Shown: positions 23,099-32,086, counted from the stretch's first letter. The stretch is DNA of 64,000 nt from Amycolatopsis sp. NBC_00345 (GCF_036116635.1 NZ_CP107995.1:10230001-10294000); one strand, 5' to 3'. Notes: generated from the sequence alone by a model not told the origin. A program made the numbers and translations.

Positions 23099-24364
23099 TC
23101 ATTTCAACGGTTTGGCCAAACTCGCCGCGAGCCGCGGCGCCGGACGGGTCAGGGTGAGGAACGCCAGCAGCGCGAGCACGCCGAAACCGGCCATCGTCGC
23201 GCCCATCGGCACCGCCGTGCCCGGCCCGCCGAGGCCGACCAGCGGCGTCGCGACCCCGCCGATCACGAACTGCAGCACCCCGAGCAGCGCCGACGCGGCA
23301 CCGGCCGACCGCGCGTGCTCGGCCAGCGCGAGCGAGCTCGCGTTCGGCATCACCAGGCCGATGCTGGAAACGACCACCAGCAGCGGGATCACCAGGCCGA
23401 TCAGGCCCAGCCCGGCCGTCACCGCGACCAGCACGCCGAGGCCGCCGACCGCCGCCACGATCAGTCCCGCGGCCAGCAGCGTCCGCTCGGAGTACCGGCC
23501 CACCAGGCGCCCGTTGAGCTGGCCGGCGAGCACGATGCCGACGCCGTTGAGGCCGAACACCAGGCTGAACTGCTGCGGGCTGAGGCCGTACACCCCCTGC
23601 AGCGCGAACGAGGAGCCCGAGATATAGGCGAACAGCCCGGCGAACATCAGCCCGGACGCCAGCGCGTAGCCGAGGAAGGAACGGTCCGCGAGCAATCCCG
23701 CGTACGTGCGCAGCACCCCGCCCAGCCGCGCGGGCGTGCGGTTCTCGACGGCCAGCGGCTCCGGCATCGCGACCGCGACGACCACCAGCAGCAGCACGCC
23801 GAACCCGGTCAGCACCCAGAACACCCCGCGCCACGTGGTGAAGTTCAGCAGCTGCCCGCCGAGCACCGGCGCGATGATCGGGGCGAGGCCGTTGACCAGC
23901 ATCAGCATGGAGAAGAACTTCGTCATCGCCTTGCCGGAGAACAGGTCGCGCACGGTCGCGCGGGAGATCACCAGCCCGGCGGCGGCGCCCAGCGCCTGCA
24001 CCGCGCGGGCGACGATCAGCAAAGTGATGTCCGGGCTGACGGCAGCCGCCACCGAACCCACGACGTACAGCGCCAGCCCGATCAGCAGCGGCACGCGCCG
24101 GCCGTACGCGTCCGACAGCGGCCCGGCCACTACCTGGCCGACGGCGAGCCCGACGATGAACGCGGTCAGCGTGAGCTGGACCGTCGAATCACTCGCGCCG
24201 AGGTCAACGGCCAGGCGGGGCAGCGCAGGCAGGTACATGTCGATGGACAGCGGCCCGAACGCGGAGAGCCCGCCGAGGATCAAGAGGAAGCGAAGGGTCC
24301 CTTCGCGCCTCGGGGTTTTCTGCTCGGCTCTGGTGGTGCGCCCGGTCTCGGCGGTAGTACTCAT
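23099..24364 (-). CDS. MFS drug exporter, Bcr/CflA family
   Basis: A 421-aa inner-membrane antiporter with 12 hydrophobic segments. The first segment carries FGPLSIDMYLPALP, the hallmark of the Bcr/CflA subfamily, and the second is followed by VVAGPLSDAYGRR, the MFS loop 2-3 motif A. Family members export bicyclomycin, chloramphenicol, sulfonamides and similar compounds by proton antiport; the substrate here is unknown. The start is ATG 24364 (MSTTAE); upstream in-frame codons add a non-conserved Trp/Pro stretch. It probably shares a transcript with the DUF2235 gene. Confidence 0.92.
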   Translation of the reverse strand: MSTTAETGRTTRAEQKTPRREGTLRFLLILGGLSAFGPLSIDMYLPALPRLAVDLGASDSTVQLTLTAFIVGLAVGQVVAGPLSDAYGRRVPLLIGLALYVVGSVAAAVSPDITLLIVARAVQALGAAAGLVISRATVRDLFSGKAMTKFFSMLMLVNGLAPIIAPVLGGQLLNFTTWRGVFWVLTGFGVLLLVVVAVAMPEPLAVENRTPARLGGVLRTYAGLLADRSFLGYALASGLMFAGLFAYISGSSFALQGVYGLSPQQFSLVFGLNGVGIVLAGQLNGRLVGRYSERTLLAAGLIVAAVGGLGVLVAVTAGLGLIGLVIPLLVVVSSIGLVMPNASSLALAEHARSAGAASALLGVLQFVIGGVATPLVGLGGPGTAVPMGATMAGFGVLALLAFLTLTRPAPRLAASLAKPLK

Positions 24365-24605
24365 GCGTGGTCCCCATCCCCAAGTCGGAGGCACGCGCGC
24401 GGCGCGTGACCTTCCCTCAAACTCACGGGCGGCTGTCCGCTATTCCGGTTGTGGCCTGGACCACCCCGGATGCCCGGATCCGGGCTGCGCGCCCCGGCTG
24501 GTGGGAGCACGATCGTCACGGAGCGGCGGACAACTCCCACCTGGGTGATCCGATCAATTTTCGGCCAAATCCGCCTACCCTCTGGATCCGCGAGGCCGTG
24601 TGCGC

Positions 24606-24619
24606 TATACATCGGATGT
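24606..24619 (+). promoter_or_regulatory. -10 box overlapped by the ACATCGGATGT operator of the fucose operon
   Basis: TATACA at 24606-24611 is a good -10. The 11-bp palindrome ACATCGGATGT (24609-24619) overlaps it, the position expected for repression. The start of the first fucose gene is 29 bp downstream. The -35 is weak. Confidence 0.6.
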
Positions 24620-24648
24620 CTTGATGGAGTGGTGAGAGGGGAACGTCC

Positions 24649-25509
24649 GTGCAGTTAGTGCGTCTCGGAGCAGCGGGAGATGAGCGTCCGTTCGTCCGTG
24701 CCGGTGACGGTGCGCTGTACGACCTCTCCGGACTGACCGCCGACATCAACGGCGCCTGGCTCGCGGGCGACGGACCGGCCCGCGCGGCCGCGGCGCTCGA
24801 CGCCGGTGAGCTGCCCGCCGCGGGGCCCGAGGCGGCCGGACTGCGGGTCGGCCCGCCGATCGCCGCGCCCGGCAAGATCGTCTGCATCGGCATGAACTAC
24901 CGGCGCCACGCCGAGGAAACCGGCGCGACCGTGCCGTCCGAGCCGGTGCTGTTCATGAAGGCCCCCGACGTGATCGTCGGGCCGGACGACGACGTGCTCA
25001 TCCCGCGCAAGTCCACCAGCACCGACTGGGAGGTGGAACTCGGCGTCGTGATCGGCAAGCAGGCGCGTTACCTCGACAGTGTCGACGACGCGCTGGCCCA
25101 CGTCGCCGGATACGTGCTGTCGAACGACGTCTCCGAGCGCGAGTTCCAGATCCACCGCGGCGGCCAGTGGGACAAGGGCAAGAACTGCGAGACGTTCAAC
25201 CCGCTCGGCCCCGTGCTGGTGACCGCCGACGAGGTGGCCGACCCGCAGGCCCTCGGCCTGCGCACCTGGGTCAACGGCAAGAAGGTCCAGGATTCGAAGA
25301 CCGCCGACATGGTCTTCTCCGTGGCCGAGATCGTGCACTACCTCAGCCAGTTCATGGTGCTGCGCCCCGGCGACCTGATCAACACCGGCACCCCCGAGGG
25401 CGTCGCGCTCGGGCAGCCCGAGCCCAAGCCGTACCTGCGCGACGGCGACGTCGTCGAGCTGGAGATCGACGGCCTCGGCCGCCAGCGCCAGACGCTGAGG
25501 CAGGCCTGA
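24649..25509 (+). CDS. FAH-family hydrolase, probable 2,4-diketo-3-deoxy-L-fuconate hydrolase
   Basis: A 286-aa member of the fumarylacetoacetate hydrolase family, with the metal-binding signature regions KIVCIGMNYRRHAEE, FMKAPDVIVGP and DWEVELGVVIGK, and the C-terminal GTPEGVALG loop. In the non-phosphorylative L-fucose pathway this family cleaves 2,4-diketo-3-deoxy-L-fuconate to pyruvate and L-lactate. That assignment rests on its place as the first gene of the fucose operon, 1 nt before the dehydratase gene. The GTG start has a GAGAGGGG site and lies 29 bp beyond the operator. Confidence 0.88.
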   Translation: MQLVRLGAAGDERPFVRAGDGALYDLSGLTADINGAWLAGDGPARAAAALDAGELPAAGPEAAGLRVGPPIAAPGKIVCIGMNYRRHAEETGATVPSEPVLFMKAPDVIVGPDDDVLIPRKSTSTDWEVELGVVIGKQARYLDSVDDALAHVAGYVLSNDVSEREFQIHRGGQWDKGKNCETFNPLGPVLVTADEVADPQALGLRTWVNGKKVQDSKTADMVFSVAEIVHYLSQFMVLRPGDLINTGTPEGVALGQPEPKPYLRDGDVVELEIDGLGRQRQTLRQA

Positions 25510-25510
25510 G

Positions 25511-26815
25511 ATGGCCACGATCGTCGGCATGGAGGTACTCGACGTCCGGTTCCCGACCTCCCGGGAGCTGGACGGCTCGGACGCGATGAACCCCGACCCC
25601 GACTACTCGGCCGCGTACGTCGTGCTGCACACCGACGGCGGGCCGGACGGCTACGGGCTCGCGTTCACCATCGGCCGCGGCAACGACGTGCAGGCCGCCG
25701 CGATCCGCGCGCTCGCCCCGCATGTGATCGGCCGAGCCGTGCCGGAAGACGCGCAGGGACTCGGCGACCTCTCCCGCGACCTGATCGGCGATTCGCAGTT
25801 CCGCTGGCTGGGCCCGGAAAAGGGCGTCGCGCACATGGCGATCGGCGCCGTGGTCAACGCGGCGTGGGACCTCGCCGCGCGCCGCGCCGACCTGCCGCTG
25901 TGGAAGTTCGCCGCGAGCATGACGCCCGAAGAGCTGGTTTCGCTCGTCGACTTCCGCTACCTGTCCGACGCGTTGACCGAACAAGAAGCGCTCGAGATCC
26001 TGCGCGCCGCCGAGCCCGGCCGGGCCGAGCGGATCGCGAAGCTGGAGGCCGAGGGCTACCGCGCGTACAGCACGTCGCCCGGTTGGCTCGGCTACTCCGA
26101 CGCGAAGCTGGTGCGGCTGGCCGAGCAGGCCGTGGCGGACGGCTTCGAGATGATCAAGCTGAAGGTCGGTGGCGACGTCGCCGACGACGTCCGGCGGCTG
26201 AAGCTGGCCCGCGAGACGGTGGGCCCGGACATCCGCGTCGCCGTCGACGCCAACCAGCGCTGGGACGTCGACACGGCCATCGCGTGGATGACCGAGCTGG
26301 CGCCGTTCGACCCGTACTGGATCGAGGAGCCGACCTCGCCCGACGACGTGCTCGGGCACGCCGCCATCGCGAAGGCGCTCGCGCCGATCAAGGTCGCCAC
26401 CGGCGAGCACGTGCAGAACCGCGTGATGTTCAAGCAGCTGCTGCAGGCCGGCGGCCTCTCGGTGCTCCAGCTCGACGCCGCACGGGTCGGCGGGGTCAAC
26501 GAGAACCTCGCGATCCTGTTGCTGGCGGCCAAGTTCGGCGTGCCGGTGTGCCCGCACGCCGGTGGTGTCGGGCTCTGCGAGCTGGTGCGGCACCTGTCGA
26601 TGTTCGACTTCGTGGCCGTGTCCGGCGCCGACGAGGACCGCACCATCGAGTGGGTGGACCACCTGCACGAGCACTTCACCGACCCGGCCGTCGTGCGCGA
26701 CGGCCGCTACCTCGCCCCGACCGCCCCCGGGTTCTCCGCGCGCATGCACGACGCGACGCTGCGCCGCTTCCGGTTCCCGGACGGTCCAGAGTGGACGGAG
26801 ACGCCCAGTGAGTGA
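25511..26815 (+). CDS. fucD: L-fuconate dehydratase (enolase superfamily)
   Basis: A 434-aa enolase-superfamily enzyme, length as expected for L-fuconate dehydratase. It removes water from L-fuconate to give 2-keto-3-deoxy-L-fuconate. Visible catalytic set: KxK lysines K216 and K218 (IKLKVGG), Mg ligands D246 (VAVDANQRW), E272 (WIEEP) and E299 (GEH), and H349 in CPHAGGVGLCE. The N-terminal DVRFPTSRELDGSDAMNPDP stretch is typical of the FucD group rather than of rhamnonate or mandelate enzymes. Coupled to the neighbouring genes on both sides. Confidence 0.95.
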   Translation: MATIVGMEVLDVRFPTSRELDGSDAMNPDPDYSAAYVVLHTDGGPDGYGLAFTIGRGNDVQAAAIRALAPHVIGRAVPEDAQGLGDLSRDLIGDSQFRWLGPEKGVAHMAIGAVVNAAWDLAARRADLPLWKFAASMTPEELVSLVDFRYLSDALTEQEALEILRAAEPGRAERIAKLEAEGYRAYSTSPGWLGYSDAKLVRLAEQAVADGFEMIKLKVGGDVADDVRRLKLARETVGPDIRVAVDANQRWDVDTAIAWMTELAPFDPYWIEEPTSPDDVLGHAAIAKALAPIKVATGEHVQNRVMFKQLLQAGGLSVLQLDAARVGGVNENLAILLLAAKFGVPVCPHAGGVGLCELVRHLSMFDFVAVSGADEDRTIEWVDHLHEHFTDPAVVRDGRYLAPTAPGFSARMHDATLRRFRFPDGPEWTETPSE

Positions 26816-27566
26816 ATTCGAGGGCCTGGTGGCCGCGGTCACCGGAGGTGCCTCGGGGATCGGCCTCGCCACGGCGCAGCTGCTCGCCGCGAAAGGCGCC
26901 CGCGTGGCCGTGCTCGACCTCAAGCCCGACGACGTGCCCGAGCCGCTCACCGGCTTCCGCTGCGACGTCGCCTCCGACGCCGAGGTGACGTCCGCGATCG
27001 ACGCCGTGGCCGAGCGTTTCGGCCGGCTCGACGTGCTGGTGAACAACGCCGGCATCGGCGCGCAGGGCGACGTCACGGCCAACAGCGACGACGAGTGGCA
27101 CCGCGTGTTCGACGTGAACGTGGTGGGCATGGTCCGCCTGACGCGCGCGGCGCTGCCGCACCTGAAGGCCTCGCCCTCGGCGGTCGTCGTGAACACCTGC
27201 TCCATCGCCGCGTGGGCCGGTCTGCCTTCGCGGGCGCTGTACTCGGCGACGAAGGGCGCGGTGCTGTCGCTGACCCTGGCGATGGCGACGGACCACCTGC
27301 CGGACCGGGTCCGGGTGAACTGCGTGTGCCCCGGCACCGCGGACACCCCCTGGGTCGGCCGGCTGCTGGACACCGCGTCGGACCCGGCGGCCGAGCGCAG
27401 CGCACTCGCCGCGCGTCAGCCGATGGGCCGGCTCGTGACCGCCGGCGAGGTGGCGAACGCGATCGCCTACCTCGCCAGCCCGCTTTCCAGCTCCACCACC
27501 GGCACCGCGCTCGCGGTGGACGGCGGCATGTACGGCCTGCGCCCGCGCGGACCCGTGCAGAACTGA
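26808..27566 (+). CDS. SDR dehydrogenase, probable 2-keto-3-deoxy-L-fuconate dehydrogenase
   Basis: A 252-aa classical short-chain dehydrogenase: cofactor loop TGGASGIG (12-19), D37 after the second strand (VLDLK, favouring NAD), NNAG, and catalytic S132, Y145 and K149. It is expected to oxidise 2-keto-3-deoxy-L-fuconate to the 2,4-diketo acid with NAD, placing it between FucD and the FAH-type hydrolase. The GTG at 26808 overlaps the end of the fucD gene by 8 bp and has a GGAG site. Confidence 0.9.
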   Translation: MSEFEGLVAAVTGGASGIGLATAQLLAAKGARVAVLDLKPDDVPEPLTGFRCDVASDAEVTSAIDAVAERFGRLDVLVNNAGIGAQGDVTANSDDEWHRVFDVNVVGMVRLTRAALPHLKASPSAVVVNTCSIAAWAGLPSRALYSATKGAVLSLTLAMATDHLPDRVRVNCVCPGTADTPWVGRLLDTASDPAAERSALAARQPMGRLVTAGEVANAIAYLASPLSSSTTGTALAVDGGMYGLRPRGPVQN

Positions 27567-27596
27567 TCTGCCCACGCTGTCATCAAGGAGGATGCG

Positions 27597-28643
27597 GTGC
27601 GTACGAAGGTGATCCGGCTGGCTGCCGCGGTGGCTGCCTGTGGTTTGGTGCTCGGAGCGTGCGGGTCCACCAAGGACAAACCGGCCGCGCCCGCCGGTGG
27701 CGGCGGCGACACGGGCGGCAAGATCGGCGCGACACTGCCGTTGCTGACCTCGCCGTTCTGGCAGGCCTACAACAACTATGTGCCGCAGATGGCGAAACAG
27801 CAGGGCCTCGACGTGCTGCCGACGGTGAACGCCGACAGCGACCCGGCCAAGCTGATCACCGACATCGGCACACTGCTCAACCAGGGCGTCAAGGGCCTGA
27901 TGGTGACGCCGCTCGACTCGGCCGCGATCGTGGCCGGGCTCAAGCAGGCCGAGAACAAGAACGTGCCGGTGGTGGCGGTCGACGTCGCGCCCGAGGGCGG
28001 CAAGGTCGCCATGGTGGTGCGCGCGGACAACAAGGCCTACGGCACCAAGGCGTGCGACGAGATCGGCAAGCGCGTCAAGAGCGGCAAGGTCGTGCAGGTG
28101 ATGGGCGACCTCGCCTCGGTCAACGGCCGTGACCGCTCGGCGGCGTTCCGCGACTGCATGAAGCAGAAGTACCCGGGCGTGCAGGTGCTGGAGATCGCGG
28201 CCGAGTGGAAGGCGGACAAGGCGTCTTCCGGCCTCGACAGCCTGCTCACCGCGAACCCGGACATCAAGGGCGTCTACATGCAGGCGGGCGGGGTCTACCT
28301 CGCGCCGACCGAGCAGGCGCTCAAGCGCAAGAACCTGTTCTTCCCGGTCGGCGACCCGCGGCACGTGGTGCTGGTCAGCAACGACGGCATCCCGCAGGAG
28401 CTGACCGCGATCCGCAACGGCGAGCTCGACGCCACCGTTTCGCAGCCGGCCGACTCCTACGCCAAGTACGGCCTGTACTGGCTGAAGAAGGCGATGGCGG
28501 GCGAGACCTTCAAGCCCGGCCCGACCGACCACGACAGCACGATCGTCGAGGTCAGCCCCGGCATCCTGGAGGACCAGCTGCCGGCCCCGGTCGTCACCAA
28601 GGACAACGTGGACGACAAGGCGCTGTGGGGCAACAACCTGTGA
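27597..28643 (+). CDS. Sugar ABC transporter substrate-binding lipoprotein (L-fucose candidate)
   Basis: A 348-aa lipoprotein: signal peptide with lipobox LGAC (Cys about residue 21), then a periplasmic-binding fold of the ribose/galactose type (LPLLTSPFWQAYNNYVPQMA, TDIGTLLNQGVKGLMVTP, NDGIPQELTAI). It would capture the sugar outside the membrane and hand it to the two downstream components. The GTG has a strong AAGGAGG site. L-fucose as ligand is inferred from the operon. The end overlaps the ATPase gene by GTGA. Confidence 0.92.
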   Translation: MRTKVIRLAAAVAACGLVLGACGSTKDKPAAPAGGGGDTGGKIGATLPLLTSPFWQAYNNYVPQMAKQQGLDVLPTVNADSDPAKLITDIGTLLNQGVKGLMVTPLDSAAIVAGLKQAENKNVPVVAVDVAPEGGKVAMVVRADNKAYGTKACDEIGKRVKSGKVVQVMGDLASVNGRDRSAAFRDCMKQKYPGVQVLEIAAEWKADKASSGLDSLLTANPDIKGVYMQAGGVYLAPTEQALKRKNLFFPVGDPRHVVLVSNDGIPQELTAIRNGELDATVSQPADSYAKYGLYWLKKAMAGETFKPGPTDHDSTIVEVSPGILEDQLPAPVVTKDNVDDKALWGNNL

Positions 28644-30163
28644 GCGCGCCCGCTTCGGAGCCGGCCGCGCCGGTAGTGCACGCCGAGGGCGTCGGGAAGC
28701 GTTACGGGCCCACCGTGGCGTTGCAGGACGTCAGCCTCACCGTGCACCCCGGCGAGTCCCACGCGCTGGTCGGGCGCAACGGGGCGGGCAAGTCCACGCT
28801 CGTTTCGATCCTCACCGGACTGTCCAGGACGGACACCGGCAGCGTCTCGTTCGGCGGCGAGCCGGCGCCCCCACTGTCCAAACAGGACGACTGGAAGGCG
28901 CGCGTGGCGTGCGTCTACCAGCACGCCATGGTGGTGCCGCAGCTGACCGTGGCCGAGAACCTGTTCCTCAACCGGCAGGCCAGGGGCGGGTTCGCCATCG
29001 GCTGGTCGAAGCTGCGCCGTCAGGCGCGGGAGCTGCTCGACTCGTGGGGGGTCGGCGTGGACGTCGACACCCCCACGGGCGAGCTGTCCGTGGAGGACCG
29101 GCAGTTCGTCGAGATCGCGCGGGCGCTGAGCTACGGCGCCCGCTTCATCGTGCTCGACGAGCCGACCGCGCAGCTGGACAGCCAGGCGATCGAGCGGCTG
29201 TTCGAGCGCATGCGGCAGATGCAGCGCAGCGGCGTGACGTTCCTGTTCATCTCCCACCACCTGCACGAGGTGTACGAGGTGTGCCAGGCCGTCACGGTGC
29301 TGCGCGACGCGAAGCACGTGCTGACCGCGCCGGTCACCGAGGTCACCCGGCCGCAGCTGGTCGACGCCATGACCGGCGACCAGGGCGGCCTGTCCGTCCG
29401 CGACGCGGCGACGCGCGACCCGCTCGCCGTGGACGCCGCCGAGGTGCTCACGGTGGAATCGCTGTCCGGTGACGGTTTCCACGACGTCTCGCTCCACCTG
29501 CACCGCGGCGAGGTCGTCGGACTGGCCGGCAGCAACGCGAGCGGCAAGCACCAGGTGGCCGAGACCGTCTACGGGCTTCGCGTGCCTTCCGCCGGCACGG
29601 TCGCGGTGGACGGCCGGAAGCTGCCGCCCGGTGACATCCCGGCCGCACTGCACGCCGGGATCGGTTGTGTGCCAAGGGATCGCCACCACGAGGGGCTGGT
29701 GCTGGAGCACTCCATCATGGACAACACCACGCTGTCCGTGCTGGACCGGCTGGGCCGGGCGGGGTTCGCCTCGCCGCGGGCCCGCCACGCGCTCGGCGCC
29801 CGCGCGCTGGGCGACTACGACATCGTGGCGGCCGGGCCGGAGCAGCCGGTTTCGGACCTGTCCGGCGGCAACCAGCAGAAGGTCGTCCTGGCCCGCGCGC
29901 TCGCGGGCGACCCGCGGGTGGTCGTGCTGATCAACCCGACTGCGGGTGTGGACGTGAAGTCGAAGGAGGCCCTGCTCGCGGTCGTCGACCGGGTGCGGGC
30001 CGAAGGAAAAGCGGTGCTGATCGTCAGCGACGAGCTGGACGACCTGCGCCTGGCGGACCGGGTGCTGGTGCTGCGCGCCGGCGCCGTCGTCGCCGAACAC
30101 CCGGCCGGCTGGTCCGATGGAGACCTGGTGGCCGACATCGAAGGAGTCGGGATCCATGACTGA
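28640..30163 (+). CDS. Sugar ABC transporter ATPase, tandem NBD (RbsA/MglA type)
   Basis: A 507-aa protein with two fused nucleotide-binding domains. NBD1 has Walker A GRNGAGKS (45-52) and Walker B VLDEPTAQLD. NBD2 is altered: P-loop GSNASGKH (297-304) has His where Ser/Thr is expected, and the Walker B/catalytic pair reads I431-N432 (VLINPTAGVD) in place of Asp-Glu. LSGGNQQK is present in NBD2, while the NBD1 signature is the weak ELSVEDRQ. Asymmetric NBD2 sites are known in this family, but losing both acidic residues is stronger than usual. It starts with GTG overlapping the binding-protein stop and overlaps the permease gene by 8 bp. Confidence 0.93.
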   Translation: MSAPASEPAAPVVHAEGVGKRYGPTVALQDVSLTVHPGESHALVGRNGAGKSTLVSILTGLSRTDTGSVSFGGEPAPPLSKQDDWKARVACVYQHAMVVPQLTVAENLFLNRQARGGFAIGWSKLRRQARELLDSWGVGVDVDTPTGELSVEDRQFVEIARALSYGARFIVLDEPTAQLDSQAIERLFERMRQMQRSGVTFLFISHHLHEVYEVCQAVTVLRDAKHVLTAPVTEVTRPQLVDAMTGDQGGLSVRDAATRDPLAVDAAEVLTVESLSGDGFHDVSLHLHRGEVVGLAGSNASGKHQVAETVYGLRVPSAGTVAVDGRKLPPGDIPAALHAGIGCVPRDRHHEGLVLEHSIMDNTTLSVLDRLGRAGFASPRARHALGARALGDYDIVAAGPEQPVSDLSGGNQQKVVLARALAGDPRVVVLINPTAGVDVKSKEALLAVVDRVRAEGKAVLIVSDELDDLRLADRVLVLRAGAVVAEHPAGWSDGDLVADIEGVGIHD

Positions 30164-31172
30164 CCTGATGAGCGATCCCCAGACGGCGCTGCCCCCGCCG
30201 CCGGCGAAACGCCGGAAGGCGCTGTGGCTGCGCGAGCTGGCGCTGCTGCCCGCGCTGGTGGTCGTGTTCGTCATCGGCGGGCTGATCAGCGACACGTTCC
30301 TCACGTTCGACAACGTGATCAGCATCCTCTCGGCCGCCGCGGCGCTGTCGCTGGTGGTGCTGGGCGAGTCGCTGGTGCTGCTGACCGGCAAGTTCGACCT
30401 CTCGCTCGAATCCACCATGGGCATCGCGCCGGCGATCGGCGCGATGCTGGTGATCCCGGCAGCGTCGGCCGGCTTCGGCACGGAGTGGCCCGCCGCGCTC
30501 GGCCTGCTCGCGATCCCGGTGGTCGGCGCGCTGATCGGCTTCATCAACGGGTTCCTGATCGTGAAGCTCAAGCTCAACGCGTTCATCGTCACGCTGGCGA
30601 TGCTCACGGTGCTGCGCGGCACGCAGATCGGCTCCACCAACGGCAAGACGCTGTTCGACCAGCTCGACCCGTTCACGGCGCTGGCCACCACGACGTTCGG
30701 CGGGCTGCCGATGTCGGTCTGGCTGGCCGCGCTGCTGTTCCTGCTGTTCGGGCTCGGCCTGCGCTACCACCGCGTCGGGCGCTCGCTGTACGCCATCGGC
30801 GGCAACCGCGAGGCCGCGCGCGCCGCGGGCATCCGGGTGGACCGGATCTCGTGGGCGGTGTTCATCGTGGCCGGCGTGCTGGCCGCGATCGGCGGGCTCG
30901 CCTACACCGGCTACGTCGGGGCGCTCGGCGCCGACCAGGGTGACGGCCTGATCCTGCAGGTCTTCGCCGCGGCGGTGATCGGCGGCGTCTCGCTCGACGG
31001 CGGCAAGGGCACGCTGGTCGGCGCGCTCACCGGCGTCCTGCTGCTGCAGTCGGTGGACAGCCTGCTGCGCATCGCCCAGGTCCCCGCGGAGTGGCTCAAG
31101 GCGATCTACGGCGGCATCATCCTGGTCGCGCTGATCATCAGCCGCTACGCCGGCGGCAAGCCGCAGACCTGA
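30156..31172 (+). CDS. Sugar ABC transporter permease (RbsC type)
   Basis: A 338-aa polytopic permease with about 8-10 membrane segments. The family signatures GESLVLLTGKFDLSLESTMG and GNREAARAAGIRVDRI (coupling loop) and GGVSLDGGKGTLVGAL are visible. It would form the homodimeric channel for the sugar importer, with the preceding ATPase and lipoprotein. The ATG at 30156 overlaps the ATPase gene. This is the last gene of the rightward fucose operon; a palindrome follows. Confidence 0.93.
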   Translation: MTDLMSDPQTALPPPPAKRRKALWLRELALLPALVVVFVIGGLISDTFLTFDNVISILSAAAALSLVVLGESLVLLTGKFDLSLESTMGIAPAIGAMLVIPAASAGFGTEWPAALGLLAIPVVGALIGFINGFLIVKLKLNAFIVTLAMLTVLRGTQIGSTNGKTLFDQLDPFTALATTTFGGLPMSVWLAALLFLLFGLGLRYHRVGRSLYAIGGNREAARAAGIRVDRISWAVFIVAGVLAAIGGLAYTGYVGALGADQGDGLILQVFAAAVIGGVSLDGGKGTLVGALTGVLLLQSVDSLLRIAQVPAEWLKAIYGGIILVALIISRYAGGKPQT

Positions 31173-31203
31173 CCGGCCGTGATCATCCGACCTTCGCCTC
31201 GCG

Positions 31204-31254
31204 CCCTGAAGGCCACCATGAGGGCATCCAGGTCCCTCATGGTGGCCTTCAGGG
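31204..31254. terminator. Perfect 21-bp-arm palindrome between convergent genes
   Basis: Arms 31204-31224 and 31234-31254 are exact reverse complements with a 9-nt loop. The arm CCCTGAAGGCCACCATGAGG matches the arm of the 6180-6238 element apart from one base (A for T) in the shared core. It lies between the permease and the regulator gene, which converge. Confidence 0.75.
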
Positions 31255-31265
31255 ACAACGGGCGG

Positions 31266-32006
31266 TCAGGAGGCCGCGGCGGCGGGCTCTTCGGGCTCGG
31301 GCTCGGCCGCGTTGTTCTCGGCGGTGTCGCTGGGGGCGAGCGTGCTGCGCAGCCACTGCTCGACCCCCGCGATGTGCACCGTCGCCCAGGACCGCGCCAG
31401 CTCCGGCTCGCGCGCGGCGATGGCCTCGTAGATCGCGGAGTGCTGCTCGCGCGTGCGCGCGACGGCGCCCTCCTGCGTCAGCCCGCGCCAGATCCGCGCC
31501 CGCGCAGTGGGGCCGGACAGGCTGTCGAGCAGCGAGCACAGCACCGGGTTGCCGGAGCCGTCGGCGATCTTGCGGTGGAACTGGAGGTCGTTGGCGACCA
31601 GCGCCTCCACCGTCGGCGAGTCGGCCAGCTCGTCCAGCAGCGCGCCCAGCTCGGCGATGTCCTCCTCGCCCATGTGCAGCGCGGCCAGCGCCGTGGCCGC
31701 GGGCTCGAGGATCCGGCGCACGGCGAGGAAGTCGAGCACGGTGTCGTCGCGGTGGAAGTCGACCACGAACGTCATCGCGTCGAGCAACAGGTTCGGCTCC
31801 AGGCTGGTCACGTACGTGCCGTCGCCCTGGCGCACGTCGAGCACTCTGATCAGGCACAACGCCTTCACAGCCTCGCGCAGGGAGCTGCGCGAGAGCCCCA
31901 GCCGCTGGGCGAGCTCCGCCTCTTTGGGCAGCCGGTCGCCCGGCGCGAGCTCCCCCGAGATGATCATGTCCTTGATCTTGTCGATCGCGACATCGGTGAC
32001 GGGCAT
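31266..32006 (-). CDS. GntR-family regulator, FCD subfamily (fucose-locus regulator)
   Basis: A 246-aa regulator: GntR winged helix at about 5-75 (ELAPGDRLPKEAELAQRLGL, SRSSLREAVKAL) and an FCD ligand domain with the usual Asp and His residues (FLAVRRILEPAATALAAL, NDLQFHRKIAD, EQHSAIYEAIAARE). The tail is acidic and Ala-rich. ATG 32006 has a GGGAGGG site. It stands between the two fucose transcription units, and the palindrome ACCTCGGATGT lies 23 bp before its start; the same element precedes the operon and the GH92 remnant. A repressor relieved by a fucose catabolite is inferred. Confidence 0.9.
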   Translation of the reverse strand: MPVTDVAIDKIKDMIISGELAPGDRLPKEAELAQRLGLSRSSLREAVKALCLIRVLDVRQGDGTYVTSLEPNLLLDAMTFVVDFHRDDTVLDFLAVRRILEPAATALAALHMGEEDIAELGALLDELADSPTVEALVANDLQFHRKIADGSGNPVLCSLLDSLSGPTARARIWRGLTQEGAVARTREQHSAIYEAIAAREPELARSWATVHIAGVEQWLRSTLAPSDTAENNAAEPEPEEPAAAAS

Positions 32007-32028
32007 CCAGACCGCCCTCCCTGCAGAG

Positions 32029-32039
32029 ACCTCGGATGT
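32029..32039. promoter_or_regulatory. Operator-like palindrome between regulator and mutarotase genes
   Basis: ACCTCGGATGT differs by one base from the perfect palindromes at 19538-19548 and 24609-24619. It lies in the 80-bp gap between divergent genes and could serve both. Confidence 0.55.
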
Positions 32040-32086
32040 TTCGGTGTGCTGAGCACAGCGTGCCACGTAACTCCCCAGGAGGATCG

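Noticed and set aside
25379..30691. Very long open frames on the minus strand across the fucose operon
   Set aside because: They lie antisense to genes with clear families and catalytic motifs, and their proteins are low-complexity Arg/Ala/Gly-rich. High G+C removes stop codons from shadow frames.
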